A DNA stretch of 64,000 nucleotides from Pseudomonas rhodesiae (GCF_007858255.1 NZ_VFEU01000009.1:1-64000), one strand, 5' to 3'; shown: positions 15,840 to 25,702, counted from the stretch's first letter. Notes: generated by a model from the sequence alone, not told the origin. Program-made: numbers and translations.

Positions 15840-16521
15840 GTCATGCATGTTGCACCATGAGGTGCAGGGTGAAGCGTTGACAGGGGAAACCGATGGGCCA
15901 GCCATTGAACCGCGTAATCATGAATTCGGGATGCCGATGTTGTTAAGCGAAGCAGAAGGCAATACGGAGCATGGCGTTATACGCCAGTCATGCTCTGATC
16001 CCGTGCGGTCGGAGACCCTGTGCACGCCGGGAAGTCCTTCGCACAGAACTGGGAGATCTCAGCGGTGCCCAGCGCGCAAGCACCGGGCGGAGCATGAAAG
16101 GCCAAAAGCCGTAACCCTGCTGTCCACGCCGCTGAGAAGTCGGATACGTCCGTAGTACCTGAGAATCCATCGAACAAAGGGCCAAGCTCTGCGGAGATTG
16201 TGGAGGAAAGGGACGTAGCGAAGGGAAACACCGACATGCCCCAACGCCCCGGACACTGAGTCGGATCAGTTGCGCGTCGATGGGACTTGAAGGTGTACGT
16301 GAAGCAGCCCGAAGGAACAAGGGCATGCAGTTCTCGGCATTGCTGCACCACATCACACCACAGTTATTGGCGCAGAGCTTCTATGCCCTGCGCTGCAGCG
16401 GCGGGCGTGGACGGCATCACGTTGTGGCGAGAATATGATGAAGGTCTTCTTCAGCGGGTATGCTGTAGTTCCGCACGTACGGATCTATGCGGGTGACAGC
16501 AGCTAACTGCCGTCCCTACCG
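15840..16521 (+). mobile_element. Group II intron relic with deleted reverse transcriptase
   Basis: From the ATG at 16280 the product reads MGLEGVREAARRNKGMQFSA then LLHHITPQLLAQSFYALRC, the conserved start of group II intron reverse transcriptases. A frameshift then gives AAAGVDGITLWREYDEGLL, still the family. Reading ends there. Shortly after, 16450-16484 (AGCGGGTATGC...GCACGTACGG) looks like the domain V hairpin with its AGC triad. The upstream 400 bp (gene-free, with pairing segments) would be the 5' intron domains. So most of the reverse transcriptase is deleted. The outer limits are approximate. Confidence 0.65.
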
Positions 16522-16676
16522 CTGCGCGGTTCATAGGCTTGTCATGCCCAAAAAAGTAGTCCATGATTTTGTCCATAGAAAGCGTTACTGAACTTAAAAA
16601 CTCAACGTTTTCAAAGGGCTAGGCGTTTAGTAAGAAACTCGTTTCCCGCTCCGCTATCTGACTTTTATCCTCATCG
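16522..16676. other. Short region between intron relic and integrase
   Basis: This AT-richer stretch downstream of the integrase stop contains no gene I can support. Confidence 0.3.
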
Positions 16677-17960
16677 TCAATCTGTCGTCACTCGCGCGGC
16701 GTTCTGTCTTAACAGATCCAAATAGTCAGCCCATTGTTGAGCCGCTTCCCGGCGCTGCGCTAGCAGTTGCGCGCGTGCATACACAGCCCCCAGCGCACCT
16801 GGCATCCGGTGGGACAGCGACAATTCAAGCACGATGGGATCAATTCCCAGGTGCTCGTGGGCAATAGTCCTGTAGGTGGCACGAAAGCCGTGGGCAGTGA
16901 TGCCGTACTCCGGCCAGATATGCTGAAACGACTTGAGCATTGACGTCGGGTTGATCGGGCGGCCTGGATAGACCGGCGAGACGAACACCCAACCTTGACC
17001 TTTGTCGTCCACCACGCGCGTTTGTCTGAGCTTACGCAACAGGATGAGTGCTTGTTCAGGTAAGGGCACGATGTGTTTGCTTTTGTCCAGATGTCTGGTC
17101 TTGCTCACTACGTAGCGCCAATCGGCGCCGACCAGGTCGACATCTTCCCAGCGCATCCGCACGAGTTCGCCAGGGCGTACGGGCAACATGACCAACAGGC
17201 GCATCGCGTTGGCCACACTGCCGTCATCGCACTCATCCAGGCGTAAAAGGAACCTGCCCAGATCGGCTGGCCTTTCAATCGCCGGATTGCTGGTTACGAC
17301 GTGGCGAATCCTCAACTCCTCGACATTGCTGAGCGCCACGTTGCGCTCCACCCAGCCGCGGCCTTCAGCGAAGCCGAGGATGGAACGGATGATTGTGCGT
17401 ACACGGCGGGCCATAGCCATGAGACGTTGCTGGCGCAGTGCCGTGATGATGGCGGTGACGTGTTCAAGCTTGATCTCGCTGACCGGTTTACTGCCGACTG
17501 CAGGGAGAATGTGGTTTCTCAATGCTCCGCGAAAACCCGCGATGGATTTGCTCACCAGATGGGCAGACTTGAAAGTCATCCACTGCTCAGCTACGTAGGC
17601 GAAGGTGCGCTGTTCACTGAGCCGCTGTGCCTCGATCTTGGCGGTTTTAGCCTTGAGCGGTGCGATGCCGTTCGCCACGTCGCGGCGCGCGCTGCGGGCA
17701 ATCTCTCGCGCCTCCTTCAGGCCGATATCCGGGTACGAACCAATCGAAAACCGGTTTTCCTTGCCATGCAGGCGATATTTCAAGCGCCAGAACTTGGAAG
17801 GAGGGTTTCCGATTTTGCGTGACGCGCTCACCTCCAAGTAAAGACCGGGGACTTCGCCATCGGCATGTTTGCCAGGGGTAGTCAGTGCGCGTACGAAAGC
17901 GTCGGTCAGTTTACGCTTGAACAGAGCGCCTTCTCGGGCGTGCATAAGTGGGGGCATCAT
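16677..17960 (-). CDS. Tyrosine integrase of a genomic island (P4-like)
   Basis: The 427-residue protein has an N-terminal DUF4102-type arm-binding domain (LTDAFVRALTTPG, GLYLEVSAS, KFWRLKYRLHGKENRFSIG), a SAM-like core-binding domain (TFAYVAEQWM), and a catalytic domain with Arg in VRPGELVRMRW, Lys in VSKTRHLDKSKHIVPL, H-x-x-R in HGFRATYRT, His in LSHRM and Tyr in AVYARAQLL. Such integrases insert islands site-specifically. Alternative starts are the second Met or Met6. The gene reads away from mexT; its 5' side faces the mexT 3' end, the usual position of an integrase at an island boundary. It appears complete. Confidence 0.93.
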   Translation of the reverse strand: MMPPLMHAREGALFKRKLTDAFVRALTTPGKHADGEVPGLYLEVSASRKIGNPPSKFWRLKYRLHGKENRFSIGSYPDIGLKEAREIARSARRDVANGIAPLKAKTAKIEAQRLSEQRTFAYVAEQWMTFKSAHLVSKSIAGFRGALRNHILPAVGSKPVSEIKLEHVTAIITALRQQRLMAMARRVRTIIRSILGFAEGRGWVERNVALSNVEELRIRHVVTSNPAIERPADLGRFLLRLDECDDGSVANAMRLLVMLPVRPGELVRMRWEDVDLVGADWRYVVSKTRHLDKSKHIVPLPEQALILLRKLRQTRVVDDKGQGWVFVSPVYPGRPINPTSMLKSFQHIWPEYGITAHGFRATYRTIAHEHLGIDPIVLELSLSHRMPGALGAVYARAQLLAQRREAAQQWADYLDLLRQNAARVTTD

Positions 17961-18097
17961 TTTTTAAAAAATGAAAATATGCCCCCAATTATGCCCCCAA
18001 AAGCCTCAGAACCCCTTGGTATTGGACGGACGTCCATGGATTGCAGATGCTGTAAGCTGATGTTTTATAAGCCTTTATAGAACCTAGTAGAACTCTG
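17949..18097. promoter_or_regulatory. Integrase upstream region with repeated ATGCCCCCA motifs; island end
   Basis: ATGCCCCCAA occurs twice (17979-17988, 17991-18000) and once inverted as TGGGGGCAT at 17949-17957, over the integrase start. Short repeats like these are typical arm sites or autoregulatory sites at the 5' side of such integrases. The core att site should lie between here and the mexT stop at 18098; its left partner is not in the window, so it cannot be defined. Confidence 0.5.
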
Positions 18098-19012
18098 TTA
18101 CAAACTCTCGGGGTCGCCGAAGAACATCTGAATACGCGACCGCAACCAGCGCTCTCCCGGATCGTTATCCTGTGAACCGCGCCACGCCATGTGCAGTTCA
18201 AAGCTGCGCACCGGCAGCGGCGGGTCTTCTGCGCGCAAGCCGCCGGCCGAGGTCAGGGCTTCGGCCGCGTAGTCGGGTACGGTGGCGAGGATGTCGGTGC
18301 CGGCCAGCAAGGTGCCCAGGCCATTGAATTGCGGCACGGCGAGTACGACGTGGCGCTTGCGCCCGAGTTTTTCCAGCTCTTCATCGATAAAACCGCTCAG
18401 GTCGCCGGCGAACGACACCAGGGCATGGGGGCGGGCGCAGAAGTCGTCCAGGCTCAGGGAGCCGGGCACGCTGTCGGCGCGCAGCAGTTTAGGCAGGCTG
18501 CGGCGCAGCACTTTGCGCTTGGCGTTGGCCGGCAGGTCGGCGGTGTAGCTGACGCCGATGGAGATTTCGCCGGAGGCTAGCAGGCTCGGCATCAGGATGT
18601 AGTTGACGCGGCGTACCACCAGCACGATGCCGGGGGCTTCGGCGCGCAGGCGCTTGAGCAACTGGGGTAGCAGGGCGAATTCAACGTCGTCGGACAGGCC
18701 GATGCGGAATACCGCATTGCTGGTCGCCGGGTCGAATTCGGCGGCGCGGCTAACCGCGGTGGAGATCGAGTCCAGGGCCGGCGAGAGCAGGGCGAAGATT
18801 TCCACTGCGCGGGCCGAAGGTTCCATGCTGCGCCCGGTGCGCACGAACAGCGGGTCGTCGAACAAACCGCGCAGGCGCGACAACGCGGCGCTGATGGCCG
18901 GCTGGCCGAGGAACAATTTCTCGGCGGCGCGGGTCACACTGCGCTCGTGCATCAAGGTTTCGAATACGATCAAGAGGTTCAGGTCGACACGACGCAGGTC
19001 GTTACGGTTCAT
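18098..19012 (-). CDS. mexT: LysR-family regulator MexT
   Basis: The start is the ATG at 19012 with AGGAC upstream (304 residues). The sequence follows P. aeruginosa MexT closely: MNRNDLRRVDLNLLIVFETL, the winged helix-turn-helix SVTRAAEKLFLGQPAISAAL, FVRTGRSMEP and, in the effector domain, PHALVSFAGDLSGF and PQFNGLGTLLAGTDI, ending FGDPESL. MexT activates mexEF-oprN multidrug efflux and mexS in response to thiol/electrophile stress. It is divergent from mexS, as in P. aeruginosa. There mexEF-oprN lies directly downstream of mexT; here an integrase island begins exactly at the mexT stop. Confidence 0.9.
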   Translation of the reverse strand: MNRNDLRRVDLNLLIVFETLMHERSVTRAAEKLFLGQPAISAALSRLRGLFDDPLFVRTGRSMEPSARAVEIFALLSPALDSISTAVSRAAEFDPATSNAVFRIGLSDDVEFALLPQLLKRLRAEAPGIVLVVRRVNYILMPSLLASGEISIGVSYTADLPANAKRKVLRRSLPKLLRADSVPGSLSLDDFCARPHALVSFAGDLSGFIDEELEKLGRKRHVVLAVPQFNGLGTLLAGTDILATVPDYAAEALTSAGGLRAEDPPLPVRSFELHMAWRGSQDNDPGERWLRSRIQMFFGDPESL

Positions 19013-19278
19013 CTTGTGTCCTGGAAGAGTCAGCAAACTTGACGAGAGCAGTCACAGGGAGCCGTTGGGTTCCCTCTTGCAGCATGACCGGCATGAATCT
19101 TACGGGGAAAGACTGGTACTCTGCACCGGCTAATTGAGTTTTCCTACGATACTTAAGGTCTATTCATCAGACGCGGAATCAATGACAGGCATGTCGACTA
19201 TTAATGGTGACCGATGGTCTTGCCAGGAAAGCCCAGATAAAGTTCATGGCATTAGAGGTTAATTTGGCGAGGTTTGCG

Positions 19279-20301
19279 ATGTCCCGCACGATCCGTTTTC
19301 ACAAGTTTGGTCCGGCCGAGGTGCTCAAATGCGAAGAGCATGCAGCCGCGCTGCCCGCACCGGGCGAAGTGCAGGTGCGTGTCGAAGCGATTGGCATCAG
19401 TTGGTATGACATTTTGTGGCGCCAGAACCTGGCGTCTTCCCACGCACGTCTTCCTTCGGGCCTGGGCCATGAGATGGCAGGGGTGGTCGTCGCCTTGGGC
19501 GATGGCGTGGAGGATTTGGCCGTGGGCGATAAAGTGGCCAGTTTTCCGGCCGAAAGCCCCAATGACTATCCGGTGTATGGCGAGCAGATCGTCCTGCCCC
19601 GTTCGGCCCTGACGCGCTATCCGGACGTGTTGACCCCCATCGAAGCGAGCGTGCATTACACGCCGCTGTTGATTGCCTATTTTGCTTACGTGGATCTGGC
19701 ACGGGTCAAACCGGGGCAGTTTGCATTGGTCACGGATGCCAGCCACTGTGCGGGCCCGTCTTTTGTGCAGTTGGGCAAGGCCTTGGGTGTACGGGTGATC
19801 GCCGCGACCAAGGACAGCGCAGAGCGCGAGTATCTGCTGTCGCTTGGGGCCGAGAAGGTAATCGTCACCGAAGAGCAGGACCTGCTTATGCAGATCAACA
19901 AGTTCACCGACAATCGCGGCGTAGACGTGGTATTCGATGGCCTGGGTGGTCCGCAGATGTCATTGCTTGGCGATGTACTGGCGCCGCGCGGCAGCCTGGT
20001 TCTGTACGGGCTGCAGGGCGGCAACCAGACGCCGTTCCCAGCGTGTGCGGCGTTTCAGAAGAACATTCAGTTCTATGTGCATTGCATCGGCAATTTCACC
20101 GGCAAGCCGGAACTGGGCATTGTCCAGGATCAGGTCGCTTTGCAACGGGCCTTGCGTGACATCAACCAGTTGACCGCCGACCGCGTGCTGGTGCCGCTGA
20201 AAACCACGGTGTTTCCGTTCAATCAGTTCGTGGAAGCACACCGCTATATGGACGAATGCCCGTGCCGAGAGCGTGTGGCGTTGCAGGTTGAAGCTGTTTA
20301 G
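19279..20301 (+). CDS. mexS: Zinc-independent medium-chain oxidoreductase MexS
   Basis: I choose the ATG at 19279 (GAGG upstream), giving 340 residues, the size of MexS. The product is an MDR/quinone-oxidoreductase type protein: MSRTIRFHKFGPAEVLK, LPSGLGHEMAGVVVALG, then a Rossmann fold for NADPH (QFALVTDASHCAGPSFVQLG, DVVFDGLGG). Zinc ligands of classic alcohol dehydrogenases are missing. In P. aeruginosa, MexS detoxifies an electrophilic metabolite and its loss turns on MexT and mexEF-oprN. The pair is divergent, and the 266 bp between them should hold MexT-binding sites; I do not see an unambiguous one. Confidence 0.88.
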   Translation: MSRTIRFHKFGPAEVLKCEEHAAALPAPGEVQVRVEAIGISWYDILWRQNLASSHARLPSGLGHEMAGVVVALGDGVEDLAVGDKVASFPAESPNDYPVYGEQIVLPRSALTRYPDVLTPIEASVHYTPLLIAYFAYVDLARVKPGQFALVTDASHCAGPSFVQLGKALGVRVIAATKDSAEREYLLSLGAEKVIVTEEQDLLMQINKFTDNRGVDVVFDGLGGPQMSLLGDVLAPRGSLVLYGLQGGNQTPFPACAAFQKNIQFYVHCIGNFTGKPELGIVQDQVALQRALRDINQLTADRVLVPLKTTVFPFNQFVEAHRYMDECPCRERVALQVEAV

Positions 20302-21008
20302 CGCGTAGGAAGATTCGTAATCGGCTGTTTCGGCCAGCTGGCGCATGGGGCAAATGCGCCATTTGACAGGGCTTAAGCCTCGCCCTTCGTGAAGTGCCGA
20401 TCAGGCTCTTCAGTCCCTGAATCCTGCTCTTGTCCCCCGACGCCGCACTGAATCCCAGGGCGGCGTTGTTGTGTATGCCCATTCGACATGCCTTCGGCTG
20501 TTCATCTGCACTGGTTTTCGACCAAGTTCTGTATCTATTAATCATTAATCCATCACTGATAATTGCGACTTCACATTCATCTCAAGGATTGAGCAATGAT
20601 TGAATTCATGATGCCGCTACCGACCATCACTCGAACTACGAGTGCATCACTCATTTGGACTTTTGAAAAAAAGTGGGTTGATAACAACTCACTGATCGAA
20701 AGCCTGGAAAGTTGCTTGAGTGTATTTGTCGGACGCTTCTTTAAATAATTGGTTAAAGCTGTGTAGGAAAATGTCAGAGCCTTCCTAGGAATGACAAAAA
20801 TATGAAGTTTATCCACTGATATCAGTGGGTTGCGCAGATCATGCTGGCAACGTTTCTCGGTGATCAAAGCGGGTCATTTCGTTGCGCGGTGCTAGTGTCT
20901 AGTTATCGGCGCACGGTGCGAAGGGCGAATTTCCTACATGCGCAATGGGTCAAGCGGAAACTGTCAGCAGTAGCTTGAAACTGATATTTCAACTCAGGTA
21001 GTACAACT
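20302..21008. other. Long intergenic region
   Basis: No supported gene. A minus-strand open frame (20577-20867) lacks a ribosome site and codon pattern and is probably chance. The region is more AT-rich than its neighbours, and the promoter of the following gene should lie near its right end (20870-21000). Confidence 0.45.
20340..20360 (+). terminator. Hairpin after mexS
   Basis: GGCGCAT and ATGCGCC form a 7-bp stem with a 7-base loop, 38 bases after the mexS stop. No strong T-run follows, so termination may be weak. Confidence 0.45.
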
Positions 21009-22433
21009 ATGAGCACTATTCACGAACAGGCTATGAATCATGTTTATCAGCAAGTTCTGCAGCGTTTGATCGGGCACTTTACTCGTTCGGGCAGGACGGC
21101 ACTCCAGTTGTTGGTCCAACGCATTGTGGTGGCCGCAGGGGGCATGGAGCAGGTCGGGGATTACAAAGTGCTGGTGGCCCATGGGGGAGGCGAGGTCAGC
21201 AGTTACACGTTGGCGCTGTTACGCGCCGCGCAGTTGACGATCGCTGGTCGCGCTCCCCGAACGTTTCAGTTACGCGTGGCGACGTTACGCCACGCCGGCA
21301 TGACCGAAGGGCAACTCGATACGCTCAATCGGGGTTACAACCGCCTGTTTCTGCACGATGACTCACGCGTCGAATTATTCATGGTGGAAAACCAGGAGGT
21401 CCATCCCTTCAATCACCTGCGTCCCGCGTCTGCGGTCGGGCGCGCGAACAGCCAGCGCAATATGCTGATGGTGGGGCACCTGAGTTCCGGGGACTGTCGC
21501 GCGGCATTGTGCAATGAAACCTACCTGGCTCTCGGCGATTTCTACCAGCGCGTCACGACTTGGAACGGCGGCGTTCACGCCTTGGTCAGCGGTGACTCCC
21601 CACGAAAGCAAAGCCAGTTTCTCGCCTGGCTGAAAAGAACCGCCGAAGGCGCTGGCATCCCCCCAGCCAAGGGGCGGGCGCGGTCGCTTACCGAATTGTT
21701 CGCACGCATGGACGAGTGGAGCACCGGCTACTACCGCGATGTCTATGGCGAACACTACGTGGCGCATGAGAACCCCAGCCCTTCAGGACACCGCCATCTG
21801 GCTTACATCGGCATTGACGATCTGCTCAAGGACGTCGACCTGCAATCCGCGACGCTATTGTCCGATTTCATGGCGTATACCCCCGATCCGCTGGGCTTCC
21901 ATTTCAGCCACCCAAGCTATTCCAATCCGTTGCTGATGGCGCATTTGCGGGGCCTGCAAGCCGAATGCCTGCGCGATCTCGATTATGAAGACGGTGTAGA
22001 CGGCTTCGTCCAGCAGGCCGCTCACTACATGCGACGCCTGCGCATGCCCGAGGAATTGTTCGCCGAGGCCAGCTCCCGCGAAGGGCGTTTGTTGTCGAGC
22101 ACCTTCGCCCAGCAATTTTTCGGGCTTGATGAAACCCAATTGGTCTGCCTGCTGTTTTCACCGTTCATTCATTACGGTCAGCGGCTGGAAGGTTATCTGC
22201 GCCAGTGCCATCCCGGCATGCTTGTGGCACTGCCCGAACTGCACAAAGCGTTGCAGGGCAAGCCGTCGGCCGAGATGCTGCAACAATGGTTTACCGACAC
22301 CAGCGGCCTACCCCTGCCGTTGTTGCAACACCTGTATCGCAAACGTCCCTTGACCTGCGCCAACGGTCAGCGGCGCAGTGACCGTGCCGTGGCGCATGGC
22401 GCGATCCCGGCCTTTCAATTGTCCGGGCGATGA
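21009..22433 (+). CDS. Unknown cytosolic protein coupled to a MocR regulator
   Basis: This 474-residue protein has no signal peptide or membrane segment, and I do not recognise it. Segments such as VLVAHGGGEVSSYTLALLRA near residue 60, PFNHLRPASAVGRANSQRN near 140 and HENPSPSGHRHLAYIGIDDLL near 260 look like conserved loops. Its stop overlaps the start of the MocR-type regulator (ATGA at 22430-22433), so the two are co-translated and probably functionally linked, with the regulator controlling this gene or using a related ligand. The GC content is like the core genome. Confidence 0.6.
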   Translation: MSTIHEQAMNHVYQQVLQRLIGHFTRSGRTALQLLVQRIVVAAGGMEQVGDYKVLVAHGGGEVSSYTLALLRAAQLTIAGRAPRTFQLRVATLRHAGMTEGQLDTLNRGYNRLFLHDDSRVELFMVENQEVHPFNHLRPASAVGRANSQRNMLMVGHLSSGDCRAALCNETYLALGDFYQRVTTWNGGVHALVSGDSPRKQSQFLAWLKRTAEGAGIPPAKGRARSLTELFARMDEWSTGYYRDVYGEHYVAHENPSPSGHRHLAYIGIDDLLKDVDLQSATLLSDFMAYTPDPLGFHFSHPSYSNPLLMAHLRGLQAECLRDLDYEDGVDGFVQQAAHYMRRLRMPEELFAEASSREGRLLSSTFAQQFFGLDETQLVCLLFSPFIHYGQRLEGYLRQCHPGMLVALPELHKALQGKPSAEMLQQWFTDTSGLPLPLLQHLYRKRPLTCANGQRRSDRAVAHGAIPAFQLSGR

Positions 22434-23836
22434 CCCAGCGCGGCGAGCGCCAGGCGGATTTCGCTTATCAGGCGGTCTATCGCTACATGATCAACCTGAT
22501 CAACGAGGTCAGCACGGACACCCGGGTAAAATTGCCGTCGCTGCGCCAGTTGGCCGCTCGCATGAACGTGTCGATATCGACGATCCAATACGCCTACTCG
22601 TTGCTGGAGAAAGAAGGCCGGGTCTATTCGGTGGCCAAGTCCGGTTATTACGCTTGGCCGATGTCGGCCAATCCTACGGCGTGGTTGGGCGGGGACTTGC
22701 TCGACCGCCTTTACGCTGCGGCCCGGCGCCCCGCAATGGTGGTGCTCAGCGGCGATGAGCCTGCGCTGCAAGCTTCATTGGATGCCACCTTGCTGCGCCT
22801 GGAGCGTGAGTTGGTGCGCCAGTATCCCGGCAATTTGCAGCCGTGGGTCCAGCCGTGCGGGGTGTGGGAGCTGCGGGCAGCGCTGGCCGCGCGTTATACC
22901 TCGTCACCCACGCGGTGCTGGCACGCCGACGATGTTTACATCGGTGCCGATTTGCGTGGCGTGTTGGATATTTTGGTCGAAGTGCTGGGGCTCAAAGGCA
23001 CCACGGTGATCGTCGAATCGCCTTGCGACTGGCTGATTCTGCGGCTGTTGCAGGATGCCGGCGTGCGCGTGATCGAGCTGCCCTGGACTGTCCAAGGGCG
23101 CTTGGACAGTGAAACCCTGGAGCGGCTGTTGCGCGATGAACCTGTGCATCTGGTGTTGCTCTCATCGGCGGTCAGCTTGCCTTCAGGCGTGGCGATGTCG
23201 GCCGAGGATCGTCTGACCGTGGCGCAGCGCTTGGATCGCTACGGCTGCTGGCTGCTGGAAAACGACAGCCTCGGCGAGTTGAGCCGGGAGGTGCCACACA
23301 CGCCTTTGCGCGACCTGGTCAACCCTGATCGGCTAATCGTGTTTTCGTCGTTCGAGAAAATCCTCGGCTCGGAAGCGCCCTACGGCTACTTATTAAGTCG
23401 GCGCATGAGTGCGGAGTTGCAACGCCAGTTTCTTTTGCGTTCTTTCCGCTTATCGTCAATACGGCAGCGCGCCATCGCCCGTTTGTACCAGAGCGGTCGT
23501 ATCGAGCAGCACCTGTGCGCGTTGCGTCAGCAACTGCGCGAGCAAGCCGCGCACATGGGCTTGCGCCTGGCCCACCACCTGGGGGATCAAGTGACGTATC
23601 GCGTACCGGCGGCCGGCGCTACGTTCTGGCTGGGCTCGAACCGTGCGGTGGATATGCGCCAGGTATTCCAGTATCTGCTGGCGCGGCAGGTCGTGATCGC
23701 GCCTGGGGAACTGTTCAGCGTCAGCGGGTTGCATCATCAGTATTTGCGTGTAAGTCATGCCTTTAATGGGCAGCCGAGCCTGGAGAGTGCGCTGATGGCT
23801 TTGAGCGACGCGTTGCGCCAGGCGCAAACGGGTTGA
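22430..23836 (+). CDS. MocR-type GntR regulator with aminotransferase domain
   Basis: The 468-residue protein joins an N-terminal GntR winged helix (LPSLRQLAARMNVSISTIQ, residues 35-75) to a fold-type I aminotransferase-like domain. The PLP-binding lysine sits in SSFEKILGSEAPYGYL, and LENDSLGEL matches the aspartate region. MocR proteins bind PLP and control genes of vitamin B6, GABA or amine metabolism, often neighbours. It overlaps the upstream unknown gene by 4 bases. The target and ligand are unknown. The downstream phosphoglucomutase starts 98 bases further on and probably has its own promoter. Confidence 0.85.
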   Translation: MTQRGERQADFAYQAVYRYMINLINEVSTDTRVKLPSLRQLAARMNVSISTIQYAYSLLEKEGRVYSVAKSGYYAWPMSANPTAWLGGDLLDRLYAAARRPAMVVLSGDEPALQASLDATLLRLERELVRQYPGNLQPWVQPCGVWELRAALAARYTSSPTRCWHADDVYIGADLRGVLDILVEVLGLKGTTVIVESPCDWLILRLLQDAGVRVIELPWTVQGRLDSETLERLLRDEPVHLVLLSSAVSLPSGVAMSAEDRLTVAQRLDRYGCWLLENDSLGELSREVPHTPLRDLVNPDRLIVFSSFEKILGSEAPYGYLLSRRMSAELQRQFLLRSFRLSSIRQRAIARLYQSGRIEQHLCALRQQLREQAAHMGLRLAHHLGDQVTYRVPAAGATFWLGSNRAVDMRQVFQYLLARQVVIAPGELFSVSGLHHQYLRVSHAFNGQPSLESALMALSDALRQAQTG

Positions 23837-23934
23837 AAATTCTGTTGTGTGTGTAGGATCGATACCGTCGCGCAGTAGTCCAACTCTCAGTAAACTGGCA
23901 TTTTTTCCGAATTCTTCCTTTCCGAGGTTTATGC

Positions 23935-25578
23935 ATGACAATCAGTCCTTTTGCGGGCAAACCGGCACCGGCCCAATTGCTGGTGGATATCCCGCGACTG
24001 GTCACGGCTTACTACACCGGCCAGCCTGATGCAGCGATCTCCACCCAGCGCGTGGCGTTCGGGACCTCCGGGCACCGTGGCAATTCGTTCGAGCTGAGCT
24101 TCAACGAATGGCATGTTCTGGCCATCAGCCAGGCCATCTGCCTGTACCGCGAAGCGCAGGGCATCAACGGCCCGCTGTTCGTCGGCCTGGACACCCACGC
24201 ATTATCCACTCCCGCCGGTGCCAGCGCGCTGGAAGTCCTGGCCGCCAACGGCGTCCATGTCATGCTGGCCGAAGGCGACGAATACACACCGACCCCGGCC
24301 ATTTCCCACGCGATCATTTGCTATAACCGCGGGCGGACCAGGGGCTTGGCTGACGGCATTGTGATCACGCCCTCCCATAACCCGCCGCAAAGTGGCGGCT
24401 ACAAGTACAACCCGCCTAACGGTGGTCCGGCGGACACCCACGTCACCAAGTGGATCGAAGCCAAGGCCAATGAGCTATTGGCCAACCGGCTCGTTGGGGT
24501 CAAACGTATCACCCACGCCCAGGCGCTCAAAGCCGACACCACCCATCGCCATGACTACCTCAATAGCTACGTGGCCGACCTGATTAACGTGATCGATATG
24601 GACGCCATCCGCAGCGCCGACCTGCGCCTGGGCGTCGATCCGCTGGGCGGAGCAGGGGTGCGCTATTGGTCTGCGATTGCCGAGCACTACCGTCTGAACC
24701 TGGAGGTGGTGAACACCGAAGTCGACGCCACCTTCCGCTTCATGAGCGTCGACTGGGATGGCCAGATCCGCATGGACCCGTCCTCCAGCTACGCCATGCA
24801 AGGCTTGATCGGCCTCAAGGAGCGTTTCGACGTGGCCTTCGCGTGCGATCCGGACCACGATCGCCACGGCATCGTCACCCCGTCCGGCGGCCTCTTGGCG
24901 CCGAACAACTACCTGGCCGTGTCCATCGATTACCTGTTCCAGAACCGTCCTGACTGGCGCGCCGACGCTGCCGTAGGCAAGACCGTGGTCAGCAGTGGCC
25001 TGATCGATCGCGTGGCCACGCGCATCGGCCGCCGCCTGTACGAAGTGCCGGTGGGCTTTAAGTGGTTTGCCGACGGCCTGTTCGAAGGCTCCCTGGGCTT
25101 CGGCGGTGAAGAAAGCGCCGGCGCATCGTTCCTGCGCAAGGACGGCACGGTGTGGAGCACCGACAAAGACGGCCTGATCCCGGCGTTGCTGGCGGCGGAA
25201 ATGACCTCGCGCAAAGGCCAGGACCCCAGCCAGCTGTACCGTGGCCTGACCGATGCCCTGGGCGAACCGTTCGCCATTCGTGTCGACGCCAAGGCCACCC
25301 CAGCGCAAAAAGCCCTGCTGGGCAAACTGTCGCCGGAACAGGTGACCTCCACCGAACTTGCCGGCGAGCGCATCCAGCAGATCCTCAGCCACGCGCCGGG
25401 TAACAACCAGGCCATCGGCGGCCTGAAAGTGATGACCGAAAACGGCTGGTTCGCCGCACGCCCATCGGGCACCGAGGACATCTACAAGATCTATGCCGAG
25501 AGCTTTGTGGGTGAAGAACACCTCAAGCGATTGGTGCAAGAGGCGCAGGTGTTGGTAGACGGCGCCATCGCCGAATAA
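23935..25578 (+). CDS. pgm: Phosphoglucomutase (alpha-D-glucose phosphate-specific)
   Basis: The 547-residue length matches bacterial Pgm. Key motifs are FGTSGHRG at 42-49, the phosphoserine loop TPSHNP (S147), the Mg-binding DPDHDRHG, the sugar-binding GGEESAG and the phosphate-binding [12 protein letters not shown] near the end. The enzyme interconverts glucose-1-phosphate and glucose-6-phosphate, feeding glycogen, trehalose and exopolysaccharide synthesis. Start: ATG at 23935 (an ATG 4 bases earlier is out of frame). A repetitive hairpin follows the gene. Confidence 0.95.
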   Translation: MTISPFAGKPAPAQLLVDIPRLVTAYYTGQPDAAISTQRVAFGTSGHRGNSFELSFNEWHVLAISQAICLYREAQGINGPLFVGLDTHALSTPAGASALEVLAANGVHVMLAEGDEYTPTPAISHAIICYNRGRTRGLADGIVITPSHNPPQSGGYKYNPPNGGPADTHVTKWIEAKANELLANRLVGVKRITHAQALKADTTHRHDYLNSYVADLINVIDMDAIRSADLRLGVDPLGGAGVRYWSAIAEHYRLNLEVVNTEVDATFRFMSVDWDGQIRMDPSSSYAMQGLIGLKERFDVAFACDPDHDRHGIVTPSGGLLAPNNYLAVSIDYLFQNRPDWRADAAVGKTVVSSGLIDRVATRIGRRLYEVPVGFKWFADGLFEGSLGFGGEESAGASFLRKDGTVWSTDKDGLIPALLAAEMTSRKGQDPSQLYRGLTDALGEPFAIRVDAKATPAQKALLGKLSPEQVTSTELAGERIQQILSHAPGNNQAIGGLKVMTENGWFAARPSGTEDIYKIYAESFVGEEHLKRLVQEAQVLVDGAIAE

Positions 25579-25598
25579 CACCGCAACGCTTTGTAAGA

Positions 25599-25666
25599 GG
25601 GGGCTTGCCCCCGATGGCGGCATTTCAGTCCACTGGTCCAGGGACTGACCTGCCGCCAAGGGGGGC
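25599..25666. repeat. P. fluorescens-type intergenic hairpin (REP-like)
   Basis: GGGGGCTTGCCCCC (25599-25612) is followed by a longer imperfect stem between 25616-25631 and 25642-25657. This composition, with GGGGGCTTGCCCCCGATGGCGG, is typical of repetitive extragenic palindromes in P. fluorescens. It separates the converging pgm and pirin genes and may end transcription of both. Confidence 0.65.
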
Positions 25667-25702
25667 AGGCGTCGCCGCCGATTTTGGCTGTAAGGCGTCA
25701 GG

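Noticed and set aside
15621..15860. Plus-strand ORF next to the IS66 TnpC relic
   Set aside because: No recognisable family and no good start; lies between mobile-element breakpoints and is likely debris.
18050..18110. tRNA gene as island attachment site
   Set aside because: No cloverleaf or tRNA sequence is visible between the integrase and mexT.
19100..19278. MexT-binding box between mexT and mexS
   Set aside because: Segments such as ATTAATAGTCGAC on the minus strand resemble part of a LysR site but do not match the known consensus well enough to annotate.
20577..20867. Minus-strand ORF between mexS and the next gene
   Set aside because: No ribosome site, no family and an atypical composition; probably chance in an AT-rich intergenic region.
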